Numbered from the stretch's first letter, positions 17,471-26,282 are shown. The stretch is 64,000 bases of DNA from Larkinella punicea (GCF_003334855.1 NZ_QOWE01000010.1:222734-286733), one strand, 5' to 3'. Notes: generated from the sequence alone by a model not told the origin. A program made the numbers and translations.

Positions 17471-18208
17471 TTAAACCAATCGCTTATTAATCTTTTCGGC
17501 CGAATCACGAAGTGAGGCAATCAGTTGTCTTTTGTCCAATGCCATGTAGCGGTATTCGGGCAGGTAGATGCTGAGGCTGGCCACCACCAGGCCATTCTTG
17601 TAAATGGGCACTGCCAATCCCATGACATGCCGGTTGGCAATCGTTTGCAAGGCCAGTTCTTCCCGGCGAATAAGCGCCAGGGTCTCCAGCAGATTCGATT
17701 CGGACTGAATTTCGGGCCAGGAATCGCCGGTTGGAAGACCAAATTTTGCGATAAACCGCTGCTTCTTTTCGTCGGGAAGCATCGCTATCAAAAGCCGCCC
17801 AGATGCCGAATCGTACACCGGTTTGATGTCGGTCGTCCGCACCTGCAAGTCCTGCTCGGCGAAGGTTCGATACAACGCAATCCGCTGATTATCTTTAAGA
17901 ACGGCCAGCAAGCAGTTTTCATTGATGAGCAGCGTCAGGGCATCCATTTCTTCGCGCGCTGCTTCCAGCAAATCTTTCTGGTACGACTTATTCCCCGTTA
18001 AGTAATACGATTTGGCCCCCAGAATATACCCCTTTTTGGTGCCGATCTGCTCGACATATCCACGGGTTACCAGCGTCTTGAGAATGTTGGCGCAGGTACC
18101 GTGGTTCAGACTTAAGCCGTCGGCCAATTCCGTCAGGGATTTGGGCTTCTCCGGTTCGTTCGCAATTTGCTCCAGCAGGTCAAGAGCGCGGTTAATTACC
18201 TGAATCAT
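17471..18208 (-). CDS. IclR-family transcriptional regulator
   Basis: 245 residues: a winged helix at 1-70 (INRALDLLEQIANEP, SLTELADGLSLNHGTCANILKTLVTRGYVEQ), then an IclR effector-binding domain to the end (YDSASGRLLIAML, the GL.VPIY stretch near 215). IclR regulators bind small carboxylates or aromatic acids. As the gene is upstream of and co-directional with the SusC locus, it is the likely local regulator, responding to a sugar-acid intermediate. A near-perfect inverted repeat sits right before its start codon, suggesting autoregulation. Confidence 0.88.
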   Translation of the reverse strand: MIQVINRALDLLEQIANEPEKPKSLTELADGLSLNHGTCANILKTLVTRGYVEQIGTKKGYILGAKSYYLTGNKSYQKDLLEAAREEMDALTLLINENCLLAVLKDNQRIALYRTFAEQDLQVRTTDIKPVYDSASGRLLIAMLPDEKKQRFIAKFGLPTGDSWPEIQSESNLLETLALIRREELALQTIANRHVMGLAVPIYKNGLVVASLSIYLPEYRYMALDKRQLIASLRDSAEKINKRLV

Positions 18209-18243
18209 TTTACATTAATTTTATAATGCAAAATAAATGTAAA
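18209..18243. promoter_or_regulatory. Candidate operator of the IclR-type gene
   Basis: Arms TTTACATTAATTT (18209-18221) and AAATAAATGTAAA (18231-18243) pair at 12 of 13 positions around a 9-bp centre, immediately upstream of the regulator ATG (18208). Position and symmetry fit an autoregulatory site. I found no clear second copy before the SusC gene, so the link to the locus is unproven. Confidence 0.45.
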
Positions 18244-18301
18244 TTATAACAAACCAAAAATCATCCCGCCAAATCCTTAGCAACTGGCCCATAAAACAAA
18301 A

Positions 18302-18346
18302 CTGGCCGGGATCAGAACTGCTTTTTGCAGATCCGATCCCGGCCAG
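18302..18346 (-). terminator. Intrinsic terminator of the M14 peptidase gene
   Basis: 12-bp GC-rich arms (CTGGCCGGGATC at 18302-18313 and its complement at 18335-18346) are followed on the minus strand by TTTTGTTTT. It starts 26 bp after the peptidase stop. Confidence 0.85.
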
Positions 18347-18371
18347 CGGAATCACTCAGTTTCGACCCCGG

Positions 18372-21176
18372 TTAGGGCATCGACGTCGAATACAACTGGT
18401 TAAACAGCAGCTTGAATGTGCCCTGTGCCTGGGCGCGGAAGGTAATTTCCGGACCGAAGGCGTAGAGTTTGCCGGAACCGACGGGTGCCATGAAAGCCGC
18501 TACGCCGTCCTGCAAATAGGCCTGACCCCAGGCCCAGCCACTCCGCAGCGGTTTGTCGGTGGAGAACCACGCCAGCGGTTTTACGGTCCCTTTCGCCACA
18601 GCATCCGGGGAAATTTTGAAAACCGGGCTGGCGTCGAAATACACATCCGTTTGCTTCGCCATGCCCCAGGTTGCCTGCTGGGTCGAGTCCAGATCAATGC
18701 GCAGAATGCTGCCGGGTATGTAGTATTTTTCGTTCGACAAGGGCCGTTCCTGACCCGCGTTGGTCATTTCCACCAGGGCGTTTTTGACCGGCAAACCCAG
18801 GTGATAGGCGAGGTTGGTGCTGCTGCCAATGGTAACCACATTGCCACCCGCTTCCAGAAATTTCCGGAGTTCCGGGATCGACTTTTCGGCGGTAATCTTG
18901 CCCAGCCACGGCCGGAATTCGGCGGGCAACTCTTCCGCTTTGGGTTCCCGGCTGGCATAACCGCCACCGCCCTGAGAGGCACCGCCCGGGCCTGTGGCCG
19001 GAATGGCCCGGGTCACGAACACGATCACATCATATTTCTTTTTCAGATCACCGGCGTCGATGTCCTGCGAATACACTACCTGCATCGGAAAATGGTATTG
19101 TTCCATGATCCAGCGCACCCAGCCCGATGGCATCGATCCGCCGTAAGCATCCCACAAAGCAATCCGCATCGGGGCCACTTTGACCAGTGCGCCCGTCGGC
19201 CGTTTGGCCACACCCACTACTTCCAGCCCCAGTTCTTTGGCCGATTTGTCCAGAATCGACTTCGCTTTGGCCGAAGCCGGAACAAAGAACGTGCCCGCGC
19301 CGAGCGACGATTTCCCGCTAAAACCGGTCGGTAACCGGAAAACATCGACACCCGATTTCAGCAAATCATTGACCGCAATGAAGGTGTTATTGGCCTGCGC
19401 GCTCAGTGCGTAGCCAGCCGCAGCCGTCGCATCCATTTTCCCTTTCGGCGACTGCAATTCGCCATACGGCAGTTTTTTGAACGGCCCATCGAAACCCTCC
19501 AGAATCCGGTCGACTTTGACACCCATCTGGAACGCCAATGTCCAGCCAGCAGCATCGTAGGGACGAACCGGCGGGCCACCGGGGTATTGAAAATCGTTCG
19601 GGTGATCCTGCGGTTCGAACATGTCCAGCACGTGGGGCCGGAACGCCTGATCGGTTTTCACGACGTAAGAACCCGCCGGGTATTTCTTGCCCGCTACCGT
19701 AAAATCAGCCGTGGCTTCCTGAATCTGGATGCCAGTTTTGATGAGCGCATTGACAAACTTGACCGCCGTGGCAAAATCCGGCTGATCGGCCGAAATGATG
19801 AATCCTCGCGGGTCCCGCAGGGCCGGATCTTTCAAAACCGCATCGAAATATTTCACCGGAATTCCACCACCACGGGGTAGCAAACCGTATTGATCGGGCG
19901 TCGTGGCCCCAGCGGCTCCCGGAGCGGCTTTTTTCAAATCCGCCTGGTGCAACTGGTTGATCGCATCGACGCGTTTGGGCGAAAGCGTCCAGTAATCGGT
20001 GCTGCCGTGATCGATGGCGTTTTTGCCCATCTTGTAAATGTTGTACAGCAACTGGTCGCCGTGACGGGCCGCGTAATCCAGCGTGGCGTAATTGAGCGAG
20101 ATCGAATAATCGATCGATTGCTTGAAATGCCATTTCTGGGGCGTCACCGGAAAAGGCGTATTGCCGTTGGGAATCAGCCGATTGGGAACCAGCGGCACCT
20201 CTTCCGGCGTCGGATTTCCGATGATTTCCGTCAGCAAACCGATCATGTTGTGGAAGTGCGTCGTGGTGCGCAACCCGCCGTTGTACCAGGTTGAGAAAAC
20301 CGAACCGCCCAGACGCGTAAAACCGGGTTTGTTTTCGGAATTCAGGCGGTTGATCATGGCCGCGCCGAGGGCATCGATTCCGGTGATCATCAGCGGTTCG
20401 AAGACGTAATTGAACGGATCGCGGTAGGGCGGTCCCGCCAGCACCGAACCCGCCGGGCCGCGCTGGTGGTGGTTATACATGATCTGCGGCAGCCATTCGA
20501 TAAACAACTGACGGCCAATATTTTGCGACTCTTTCATGTTCATGATGAAAAAGTCACGGTTGTTGTCGTGCCCCGCGTATTTCTGATACAGACGCGGCAC
20601 ATTTTCCAACAGACGCTTTTCCGGTTTGGGTTCGCGCATGTACCAGCTACTGACCAGTTCCTGTCCGTCGGGATTGGCGTGGGTGAGCAGAATCACCACA
20701 TTATCCAGAATCCGCAGCGTTTCGGGGTCCTTGCGGCTCACCAGTTGCCAGGCGGTTTCGATCAGTTGCATGGTGCCGACGGTTTCGGTCGCGTGCAAGC
20801 CGCCGTCGATCCAGACCACGGCTTTTCCTTCAGCCGCCATCGCGCGGGCCTGCTCATCGCTGATGCCTTCGGCGCGGGCCAGTTTGGTGGAAATTTCCTT
20901 GTAGCGGTCGAGTTTTTTGAGGTTTTCGGGCGACGACACGATAATCATGTACTGGTGCCGCCCCTCTTCCGTCATGCCAATATCGACCAGTTTGGTGCGG
21001 TCCGAAGCCGCGAGTTTTTTGAAATACGCTTCGGTTTGGGTGTAGGTGGCGAGTTGGTAGTCGTCACCGATGTTGAAACCGAAATGTTCTTTGGGTGAGG
21101 GAATCGTTTGGGCCTGAACGGCGGTTTGGCTCAGAACGAGTAAGAAGAATAAACCTTGTAAAAAATGTCTTCTCAT
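18372..21176 (-). CDS. M14-family zinc carboxypeptidase, secreted
   Basis: 934 residues with an N-terminal signal peptide (MRRHFLQGLFFLLVLSQTAVQAQ). The M14 fold shows the zinc pair His128/Glu131 in GGLHATE, the THANPDGQEL block, GHDNNRDFF and NHHQRG, the latter likely with the third zinc His, and TEIIGNP before the C-terminal part. The remaining 500 residues are an additional glutamine-amidotransferase-like/beta region found in large Bacteroidota M14 proteins. It should act in the periplasm or outside the cell on peptides or cell-wall fragments. It stands alone, with its own terminator. Confidence 0.9.
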   Translation of the reverse strand: MRRHFLQGLFFLLVLSQTAVQAQTIPSPKEHFGFNIGDDYQLATYTQTEAYFKKLAASDRTKLVDIGMTEEGRHQYMIIVSSPENLKKLDRYKEISTKLARAEGISDEQARAMAAEGKAVVWIDGGLHATETVGTMQLIETAWQLVSRKDPETLRILDNVVILLTHANPDGQELVSSWYMREPKPEKRLLENVPRLYQKYAGHDNNRDFFIMNMKESQNIGRQLFIEWLPQIMYNHHQRGPAGSVLAGPPYRDPFNYVFEPLMITGIDALGAAMINRLNSENKPGFTRLGGSVFSTWYNGGLRTTTHFHNMIGLLTEIIGNPTPEEVPLVPNRLIPNGNTPFPVTPQKWHFKQSIDYSISLNYATLDYAARHGDQLLYNIYKMGKNAIDHGSTDYWTLSPKRVDAINQLHQADLKKAAPGAAGATTPDQYGLLPRGGGIPVKYFDAVLKDPALRDPRGFIISADQPDFATAVKFVNALIKTGIQIQEATADFTVAGKKYPAGSYVVKTDQAFRPHVLDMFEPQDHPNDFQYPGGPPVRPYDAAGWTLAFQMGVKVDRILEGFDGPFKKLPYGELQSPKGKMDATAAAGYALSAQANNTFIAVNDLLKSGVDVFRLPTGFSGKSSLGAGTFFVPASAKAKSILDKSAKELGLEVVGVAKRPTGALVKVAPMRIALWDAYGGSMPSGWVRWIMEQYHFPMQVVYSQDIDAGDLKKKYDVIVFVTRAIPATGPGGASQGGGGYASREPKAEELPAEFRPWLGKITAEKSIPELRKFLEAGGNVVTIGSSTNLAYHLGLPVKNALVEMTNAGQERPLSNEKYYIPGSILRIDLDSTQQATWGMAKQTDVYFDASPVFKISPDAVAKGTVKPLAWFSTDKPLRSGWAWGQAYLQDGVAAFMAPVGSGKLYAFGPEITFRAQAQGTFKLLFNQLYSTSMP

Positions 21177-21335
21177 AGGAAATCGGATTAGTTCGTTGAT
21201 AAGACGAAATAAGCTATTTTTCTGATTCTATAAATCGGTTACAAAATATAATTTTATCATTTATAACGATTGCCATATATTTTATGGAGAATTACAGAAA
21301 ACAAAGCTGTTGCGTAGCTCTAAACGCCAAACCAG

Positions 21336-22157
21336 CTACTCAATCTTCTTCAGCTCCTCCTGCCGGTCTTTGTCCAGGCTGACTTTGTCGAAGTCGGCGT
21401 TGGTGTTCAGTTCCACGCTGTATCCCTGAATTTTGTCAATCTCGACGGTGAGGTTGTTCGTCGTAAAATCGAAGATATGCCCACCGGCTTTGTGGTCGTC
21501 GGTCAGGTAGTGAAAGTGAAAACCGGGGACGTTGACCTTCGCCAGATAGCCCGGCAACAGAAAGCCAATCACCACCCCACGTGTGTTGGTAAGGTTGAAA
21601 AGGTATTGTTCTTTGGCGAGGTGGTCTTTCAGCGACGGATACGGTTTTTTAGCGGCACCGGGGGCGCGGGCGGTCAGCTTCGGAAAGTCGCCTTTCATCC
21701 GGATGGCATATAGCTCGTTGGCGGGCAAAGCCGCCATCAGGTCTTTTTCAAGCTGGTCGAGCGTGGTTGTTCCTTTGATGGTATAGGTAGAATCCGCTTT
21801 GAAAAACTTCACAAAAGCAATCGACGTGCTGTCGGTGTCCGGCATCTCGTGAATGCTGCCGTCGGCACTTACCTTGTAAACCGTACCCTGATCGACGATC
21901 AGTTCGCCATCCACCCGGTTGAAGGTTCCGATCCCAAAATCGCCTTTGGTTTTTAGCTGCCCCAGCGTCAGATTGCCGTCGAAGACCCCGGCCAGCAAGG
22001 CATCGATGATGGAATACTGGTACATGAAGTCCGTGGCCGAAGTCGTATTGGCGGTTTCGGCGGGTTGTTTTGGGGTGCAACCCTGCATTAAAAAAAAACC
22101 ACCCAGCAGAATGGTCAGAACGTTGTTTTTAGCCGCAGCCGTTGAGTAAGTAGTCAT
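21336..22157 (-). CDS. Alpha-acetolactate decarboxylase, predicted lipoprotein
   Basis: 273 residues. The fold is recognisable by ALLAGVFDGNLTLGQLKTKG, GIGTFNRVDGELIVDQG and the zinc-ligand block PGFHFHYLTDDHKAGGH (His214, His216, His227). The enzyme converts 2-acetolactate to acetoin. Unusually for a metabolic enzyme, the N-terminus ends in a lipobox (FFLMQGC, Cys27), so it should be exported and membrane-anchored. No acetolactate synthase or butanediol dehydrogenase gene is nearby. The catalytic set looks complete; the reason for export is unclear. Confidence 0.9.
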   Translation of the reverse strand: MTTYSTAAAKNNVLTILLGGFFLMQGCTPKQPAETANTTSATDFMYQYSIIDALLAGVFDGNLTLGQLKTKGDFGIGTFNRVDGELIVDQGTVYKVSADGSIHEMPDTDSTSIAFVKFFKADSTYTIKGTTTLDQLEKDLMAALPANELYAIRMKGDFPKLTARAPGAAKKPYPSLKDHLAKEQYLFNLTNTRGVVIGFLLPGYLAKVNVPGFHFHYLTDDHKAGGHIFDFTTNNLTVEIDKIQGYSVELNTNADFDKVSLDKDRQEELKKIE

Positions 22158-22185
22158 TTGAAGGAGAAAGGGTTATGTTTATTTA

Positions 22186-22366
22186 CCCCGTAGGGGTTCA
22201 ACAGCGAAGCGTCGGTAGCCCCCAACAACATGATTTAATTTTCTTAACGTGCCTTTAGGTGCGTAACGAGCGGAGCGGTAGCAGTTGCGTACCTATCGGC
22301 ACGCTGGGAGCTTGAAATTAACTCCTGCATTACTACCGACGCGTTGCTGTAATGTCCCGATGGGAC
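22186..22366. repeat. Nested palindromic repeat, copy A
   Basis: Outer arms 22201-22218 and 22333-22350 (ACAGC...GCGTCGGTAG) enclose inner arms 22248-22267 and 22284-22303 (CGTGCC...AGGT.CGTAAC). Both ends carry mini-palindromes (CCCCGTAGGGG; GTCCCGATGGGAC). The plan and the inner core are shared with copies at 28428 and 57485. It fills the gap between the acetolactate decarboxylase and Dabb genes and encodes nothing. Confidence 0.8.
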
Positions 22367-22388
22367 AACCGTTCGTAAAAATCAATCT

Positions 22389-22436
22389 GTAATTTCACCC
22401 TGTCAGGGTCTTCGACCGCTGACAGGGTGAAATTAC
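22389..22436 (-). terminator. 18-bp hairpin at the end of the Dabb gene
   Basis: Perfect 18-bp arms (22389-22406 and 22419-22436; GTAATTTCACCCTGTCAG) include the stop codon of the Dabb gene. It probably ends that transcript; there is no strong T-run. Confidence 0.6.
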
Positions 22437-22828
22437 CGCTTCGGGCCGACGGAATCGTAGACGATCACTTTTTCCCACAGGGCCGAATAGTCCTCAATAA
22501 ATTTCAGGTGAATGGGGTGCGTCTGGTAAATCTCTTCATCCATCAGGTTGTTGAAAAAGCACAGCCACGAAACCGCATACGAGCGTTCGATCACGGAACG
22601 GGTGGTTGGCGCGGGCGTACCAATGTGTACGAACTTGATGGTCGGGACTTTAGCCAGTTTATTCAGACCTTCGATCAATTTGGCTTTATCGGACTCGCTG
22701 CCCGGATTTTTCAGGTAAAAATAAACGTGATGGACAAACAGTTCTTTCGGTGCGCTGCCTGATAAACCCAGACCAAGTCCGGCCCCGACACTGCTTTTGA
22801 CAAAGGCTCTGCGTGATTGTTCTTTCAT
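22433..22828 (-). CDS. Dabb (stress-responsive alpha/beta barrel) protein, Tat-exported
   Basis: The start at 22828 yields MKEQSRRAFVKSSVGAGLGLGLSG, a twin-arginine signal; the longer frame from 22912 would run into a repeat element and is rejected. The mature 105 residues carry Dabb traits: FVHHVYFYLKNPGSE at the start, the IGTPAPTTR loop, YAVSWLCFFNN and a C-terminal VIVYDS. Dabb domains are small ferredoxin-like dimers; some act on stress or polyketides, many are of unknown function. The role here is unknown. Confidence 0.82.
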   Translation of the reverse strand: MKEQSRRAFVKSSVGAGLGLGLSGSAPKELFVHHVYFYLKNPGSESDKAKLIEGLNKLAKVPTIKFVHIGTPAPTTRSVIERSYAVSWLCFFNNLMDEEIYQTHPIHLKFIEDYSALWEKVIVYDSVGPKR

Positions 22829-22862
22829 AAAAGTTTGCTTCAATACTGAAATTTCGTTGTGT

Positions 22863-22960
22863 TTTGCCCCTAAATCCCCTGAAGGACGGTCGGCCAGCCG
22901 GACTCTTAACATCCAACTTAAGATGCGTCCAAGTCCCCTTTAGGGGATTTAGGGGCAAAC
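22863..22960. repeat. CCCCTAAATCCCC-type inverted repeat, copy 2
   Basis: Left arm TTTGCCCCTAAATCCCCT at 22863-22880 and its complement ending at 22958, with a 50-nt interior. The right half (GCGTCCAAGTCCCC...TTAGGGGCA) matches copy 1 at 9918-9952. Only the outer 20 bp pair well here; the inner parts have diverged. Confidence 0.8.
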
Positions 22961-23091
22961 CACAAAAATGAACAAGATTCTCCGAATTACTCCCGGGGAT
23001 TGTCGATTTCTGAAAAATACTTTCCTGAAGCGAAAACCGTTCCGAACACCAGGTTATTCCCGACAAACCATCGGGGTCGGTTAAAATCCCT

Positions 23092-23099
23092 TACTTTTG
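23092..23099 (+). promoter_or_regulatory. -7 element of the DEAD-box helicase gene (possible leaderless mRNA)
   Basis: TACTTTTG is an exact match to the Bacteroidota -7 motif TAnnTTTG. Only 4 bp separate it from the helicase ATG (23104), so the transcript would start at or next to the start codon. No clear TTG -33 box is present 19-21 bp upstream. Confidence 0.55.
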
Positions 23100-23103
23100 C
23101 AGG

Positions 23104-24426
23104 ATGGAAACCAACCAAGACCTTGCTCCCCTGCTTTCGAACCTGGGAATTGAAGCCTTCAACCCCATGCAGCGGGAAGCCCGGGAAGCCATTGTGGCCG
23201 AGAAAGCGGTTCTGTTGCTGGCTCCGACCGGTTCCGGGAAAACCCTCGCTTTTTTGTTACCCATTCTGCAACTTCTTAAACCGGAGCAAAAAACAGTCCA
23301 ATGTCTGATTCTGGCACCTTCGCGCGAGCTGGCGTTGCAGATTGAGCAGGTCTGGAAAAAAATGGGGACGGGTTTCAAAGTCAACGTCTGCTACGGCGGG
23401 CATCCGATGGCGACCGAGATTCAGAATCTGAGTACGCCACCGGCGGTTTTAATCGGGACGCCAGGCCGCATCGCCGACCACATCGACCGCAAAACGGTCG
23501 ACCTCGACGGGATTCATACGCTGGTGCTCGACGAGTTCGACAAATCGCTGGAACTGGGTTTTCACGACCAGATGTCATACATCATCGGCGGTTTGCGAAA
23601 TCTTCAAAAACGCGTACTGGTTTCGGCCACGTCCGGCATTTCCATTCCGGAGTTTACGGGCGTACGTTCTCCGGTCAAACTCGATTTTATTCCGGACGAC
23701 GACCGTGACAAAAGCCTGACCACCAAAATCGTTATTTCGGAGGAAAAGGACAAAGTCGATACGCTGTTTCGGCTGCTCTGCGCGCTGGATTCGGAAGCGG
23801 CTTTGATCTTCTGCAACCACCGTGATGCCGCCGAACGAACCAGCGCCATCTTGAACGAAATGGGCATTGTTTCGACGTTCTACCACGGCGGCATGGAGCA
23901 GGACGACCGGGAACGCGCTCTGATTCAATTCCGAAACGGCAGTGTCAGTTACCTCATTACGACCGACTTGGCCGCCAGGGGGCTGGACATTCCCGAGATG
24001 AAATATGTCATCCATTACCACCTGCCGCTGCACGAACACGAGTTTCTGCACCGCAACGGTCGGACAGCCCGGATGCACGCTTCCGGAACCGCCTACATTC
24101 TGCTGCACCGCAACGAAGAGCGCCCCCGCTATCTGCCCGAATCGCTCGACGAGTTTGTCATTCCGGCCAATCAGCCGCTTCCCAATCCACCCCAATTCCA
24201 GACGATTTACGTCAGTGGCGGCAAGAAAAACAAACTCAACAAAATCGACATCGTCGGTTTTTTCTCCCAAAAAGGTGGTCTCGAAAAAGGCGATCTGGGC
24301 CTGATCGAAGTCAAGGATTTTATCTCCTTCGCGGCCGTCCGAAAATCCAAAGTCAAGGAACTGCTGGCAAAGATCAAGGACGAAAAAATGAAAGGCAAAA
24401 AGTATAAAATTGAAGTGGCGCGGTAG
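23104..24426 (+). CDS. DEAD-box RNA helicase, DbpA-like
   Basis: 440 residues with the helicase motifs in order: Q-motif region FNPMQREA, Walker A APTGSGKT (40-47), APSREL, GTPGR, motif II DEFD (143-146) in place of DEAD, SAT, YLITTDLAARGLDIPE and HRNGRTAR. A C-terminal 65-residue domain (NKIDIVGFFSQKGGL...DLGLIEVKDF) matches the DbpA-type RNA-binding module that targets 23S rRNA hairpins. It likely helps assemble the large ribosomal subunit. DEFD is common in Bacteroidota relatives and keeps the key Asp-Glu. It is a single-gene unit. Confidence 0.92.
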   Translation: METNQDLAPLLSNLGIEAFNPMQREAREAIVAEKAVLLLAPTGSGKTLAFLLPILQLLKPEQKTVQCLILAPSRELALQIEQVWKKMGTGFKVNVCYGGHPMATEIQNLSTPPAVLIGTPGRIADHIDRKTVDLDGIHTLVLDEFDKSLELGFHDQMSYIIGGLRNLQKRVLVSATSGISIPEFTGVRSPVKLDFIPDDDRDKSLTTKIVISEEKDKVDTLFRLLCALDSEAALIFCNHRDAAERTSAILNEMGIVSTFYHGGMEQDDRERALIQFRNGSVSYLITTDLAARGLDIPEMKYVIHYHLPLHEHEFLHRNGRTARMHASGTAYILLHRNEERPRYLPESLDEFVIPANQPLPNPPQFQTIYVSGGKKNKLNKIDIVGFFSQKGGLEKGDLGLIEVKDFISFAAVRKSKVKELLAKIKDEKMKGKKYKIEVAR

Positions 24427-24449
24427 ATTTTACATAGACAAGAGAGGTG

Positions 24450-24486
24450 AGACAAGAGAATAAAGACCGTCTCTATTCTCTTGTCT
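24450..24486. terminator. Bidirectional terminator between convergent genes
   Basis: 12-bp perfect arms AGACAAGAGAAT (24450-24461) and its complement (24475-24486) lie between the ends of the helicase (+) and serine hydrolase (-) genes. A second partial repeat of the same words surrounds it. Confidence 0.65.
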
Positions 24487-24500
24487 ATACTCTCCTGTCT

Positions 24501-26069
24501 TTACTTCACTTTCGTAAACTCCAGGTCGTGGAAGTCGTAGCTAAAATCGGTTAAGGGCGAAATGGCCTTCATTTTCATCGAAACCGGTTTTCCTTCGTAA
24601 TCCAGCCCGAACATCACAAACGCATCGGCTTCCAGACTCAGGTCGTTCCATTTGACCACGAAGGTGTTGCCTTTGTAAGGAAACAACTCGCCGGTTAGGC
24701 GCGGAGAACGCTTTGAGACAAACAGCAGTCTCAGGTTATCCGGCACAATGGAAACGTCGCCCAGCCACTTGTCGCGGTAGGTTCCGGTGTAGAAATGAAT
24801 CGTCGGTTTTGCCGCCGTACTCTCCTTTTCAGCCGCAACGGTTTTCCAGACGTCATCGGTTACTTTGTCGGCGTTGGCGGTATTTTCGCGCAGCCGGTCG
24901 CTGTACTCTTTCACCCGATCGGTGCCAGTCATCCCGAAATAACTGTCGAGAATCTGGTTGGTAATGGCCGTGAAAGCCGCCCCGGACTGCTGGTTAGTCA
25001 GCACGATAATGCCGAGTTTCATTTCCGGCACCAGCATCACCTGCGTCACCATACCGGGCAAACCGCCGGTGTGCGAAATCTGTTTGTAGCCCTTCGCATC
25101 ATTCAGTCGCCAGCCCAAACCGTACGAACTGAAATGGGTGTTGTAGGGGCCGGGATTGCGCACGGGAATGATGGTTTGGGGCGACCACATGTCATCCTGC
25201 ACCTTCGTGCTGAACAGGGTTTTACTCAAACCGTCGCCGTATTTTCCGCCGTTGAGTTGCATGATCACCCATTTGCTCAGGTCGTTGATGCTGCTGTTGA
25301 TGCCGCCCGCCGAATTCCCGACGTCCAGCCGACCGCGCCTGACCGTCCGCAGTTTGCCCTCGATCACGGCGTGGGCGTCGATAACGTTCGATTTATTTTT
25401 GAGCCGGGAAAAGGACGCTGCGCTGTTCTCCATCTGGAGCGGTTTCATGATCCGGGTTTCCACGAATTCTTCCCAGCTTTGGCCCGACGCCCGTTTCACC
25501 ACCTCACCCGCCACCATATACAAGAGATTATCGTAATCGTATTTGGTCCGAAAACCGGACGTCTGTTTCAGATACCGCAGGTTATGAATCACGTCTTTCA
25601 ACTGAAAATCACTTGAATCGGGAAAAAACATCAAATCCCCGGCACCGAGACCGAGGCCGCTGCGGTGGGTCAGCAAATCGCGAATCGTAAAATCCTCGGT
25701 GACGTATGCATTGTATAGCCGGAACTCCGGAATGTAGTCGATCACCTTATCGTCCCAGGTCAGTTTGCCCTCATCGACCAGGATGCCGAGCGTGGCCGCC
25801 GTAAACGCCTTGCTGTTGGAGGCAATGCCGAACAACGTATTCGCATCCACTTTCTGCGTGGAATGCATGGAACGGACGCCGTAGCCTTTTGAATGAATCA
25901 CCATTCCATCTTTTACAATGGCGACGGCAATTCCCGGCACCTCGAAAGTTTTCAATGTTTTTTCGACCAGCTGATCGATTTGGGGCGACGTGATGACCTG
26001 CGCAAAAGCCGGTTCAATACTCAGAAAACTGACCAGCAGAAGGCCGATGAAGTGTCTTGGTGCTCTCAT
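24501..26069 (-). CDS. Serine hydrolase of the beta-lactamase/class C family
   Basis: The start at 26069 gives MRAPRHFIGLLLVSFLSIEPAFAQ, a signal peptide; an in-frame ATG at 26108 is less likely. The penicillin-binding/transpeptidase fold shows the SxxK nucleophile in ASNSKAF, YxN in YDYDNLLY, and a third motif HTGGLPG. A C-terminal beta domain (about 120 residues, YTGTYRDKW...) matches the DUF3471-type appendage. Members act as D-aminopeptidases, esterases or beta-lactamases; substrate is not predictable. It should be periplasmic. Confidence 0.88.
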   Translation of the reverse strand: MRAPRHFIGLLLVSFLSIEPAFAQVITSPQIDQLVEKTLKTFEVPGIAVAIVKDGMVIHSKGYGVRSMHSTQKVDANTLFGIASNSKAFTAATLGILVDEGKLTWDDKVIDYIPEFRLYNAYVTEDFTIRDLLTHRSGLGLGAGDLMFFPDSSDFQLKDVIHNLRYLKQTSGFRTKYDYDNLLYMVAGEVVKRASGQSWEEFVETRIMKPLQMENSAASFSRLKNKSNVIDAHAVIEGKLRTVRRGRLDVGNSAGGINSSINDLSKWVIMQLNGGKYGDGLSKTLFSTKVQDDMWSPQTIIPVRNPGPYNTHFSSYGLGWRLNDAKGYKQISHTGGLPGMVTQVMLVPEMKLGIIVLTNQQSGAAFTAITNQILDSYFGMTGTDRVKEYSDRLRENTANADKVTDDVWKTVAAEKESTAAKPTIHFYTGTYRDKWLGDVSIVPDNLRLLFVSKRSPRLTGELFPYKGNTFVVKWNDLSLEADAFVMFGLDYEGKPVSMKMKAISPLTDFSYDFHDLEFTKVK

Positions 26070-26282
26070 AAGGGGATTTTGATGGGTTTTTAAAGATACA
26101 CAGTTCATACCGATTAATTATTCATCCCTTCAGCAAACCATTCATCGATCCGTTTAACCGCCGAAGTACTATGCATAGCAAGGTAGCACATTTCGCCGTT
26201 GTTTTGACCCATCGAAACGGCGAATCACAAGCTGCCGCAGACAACAACAAATACGAAACACAACACAAAAACAACAAATACC

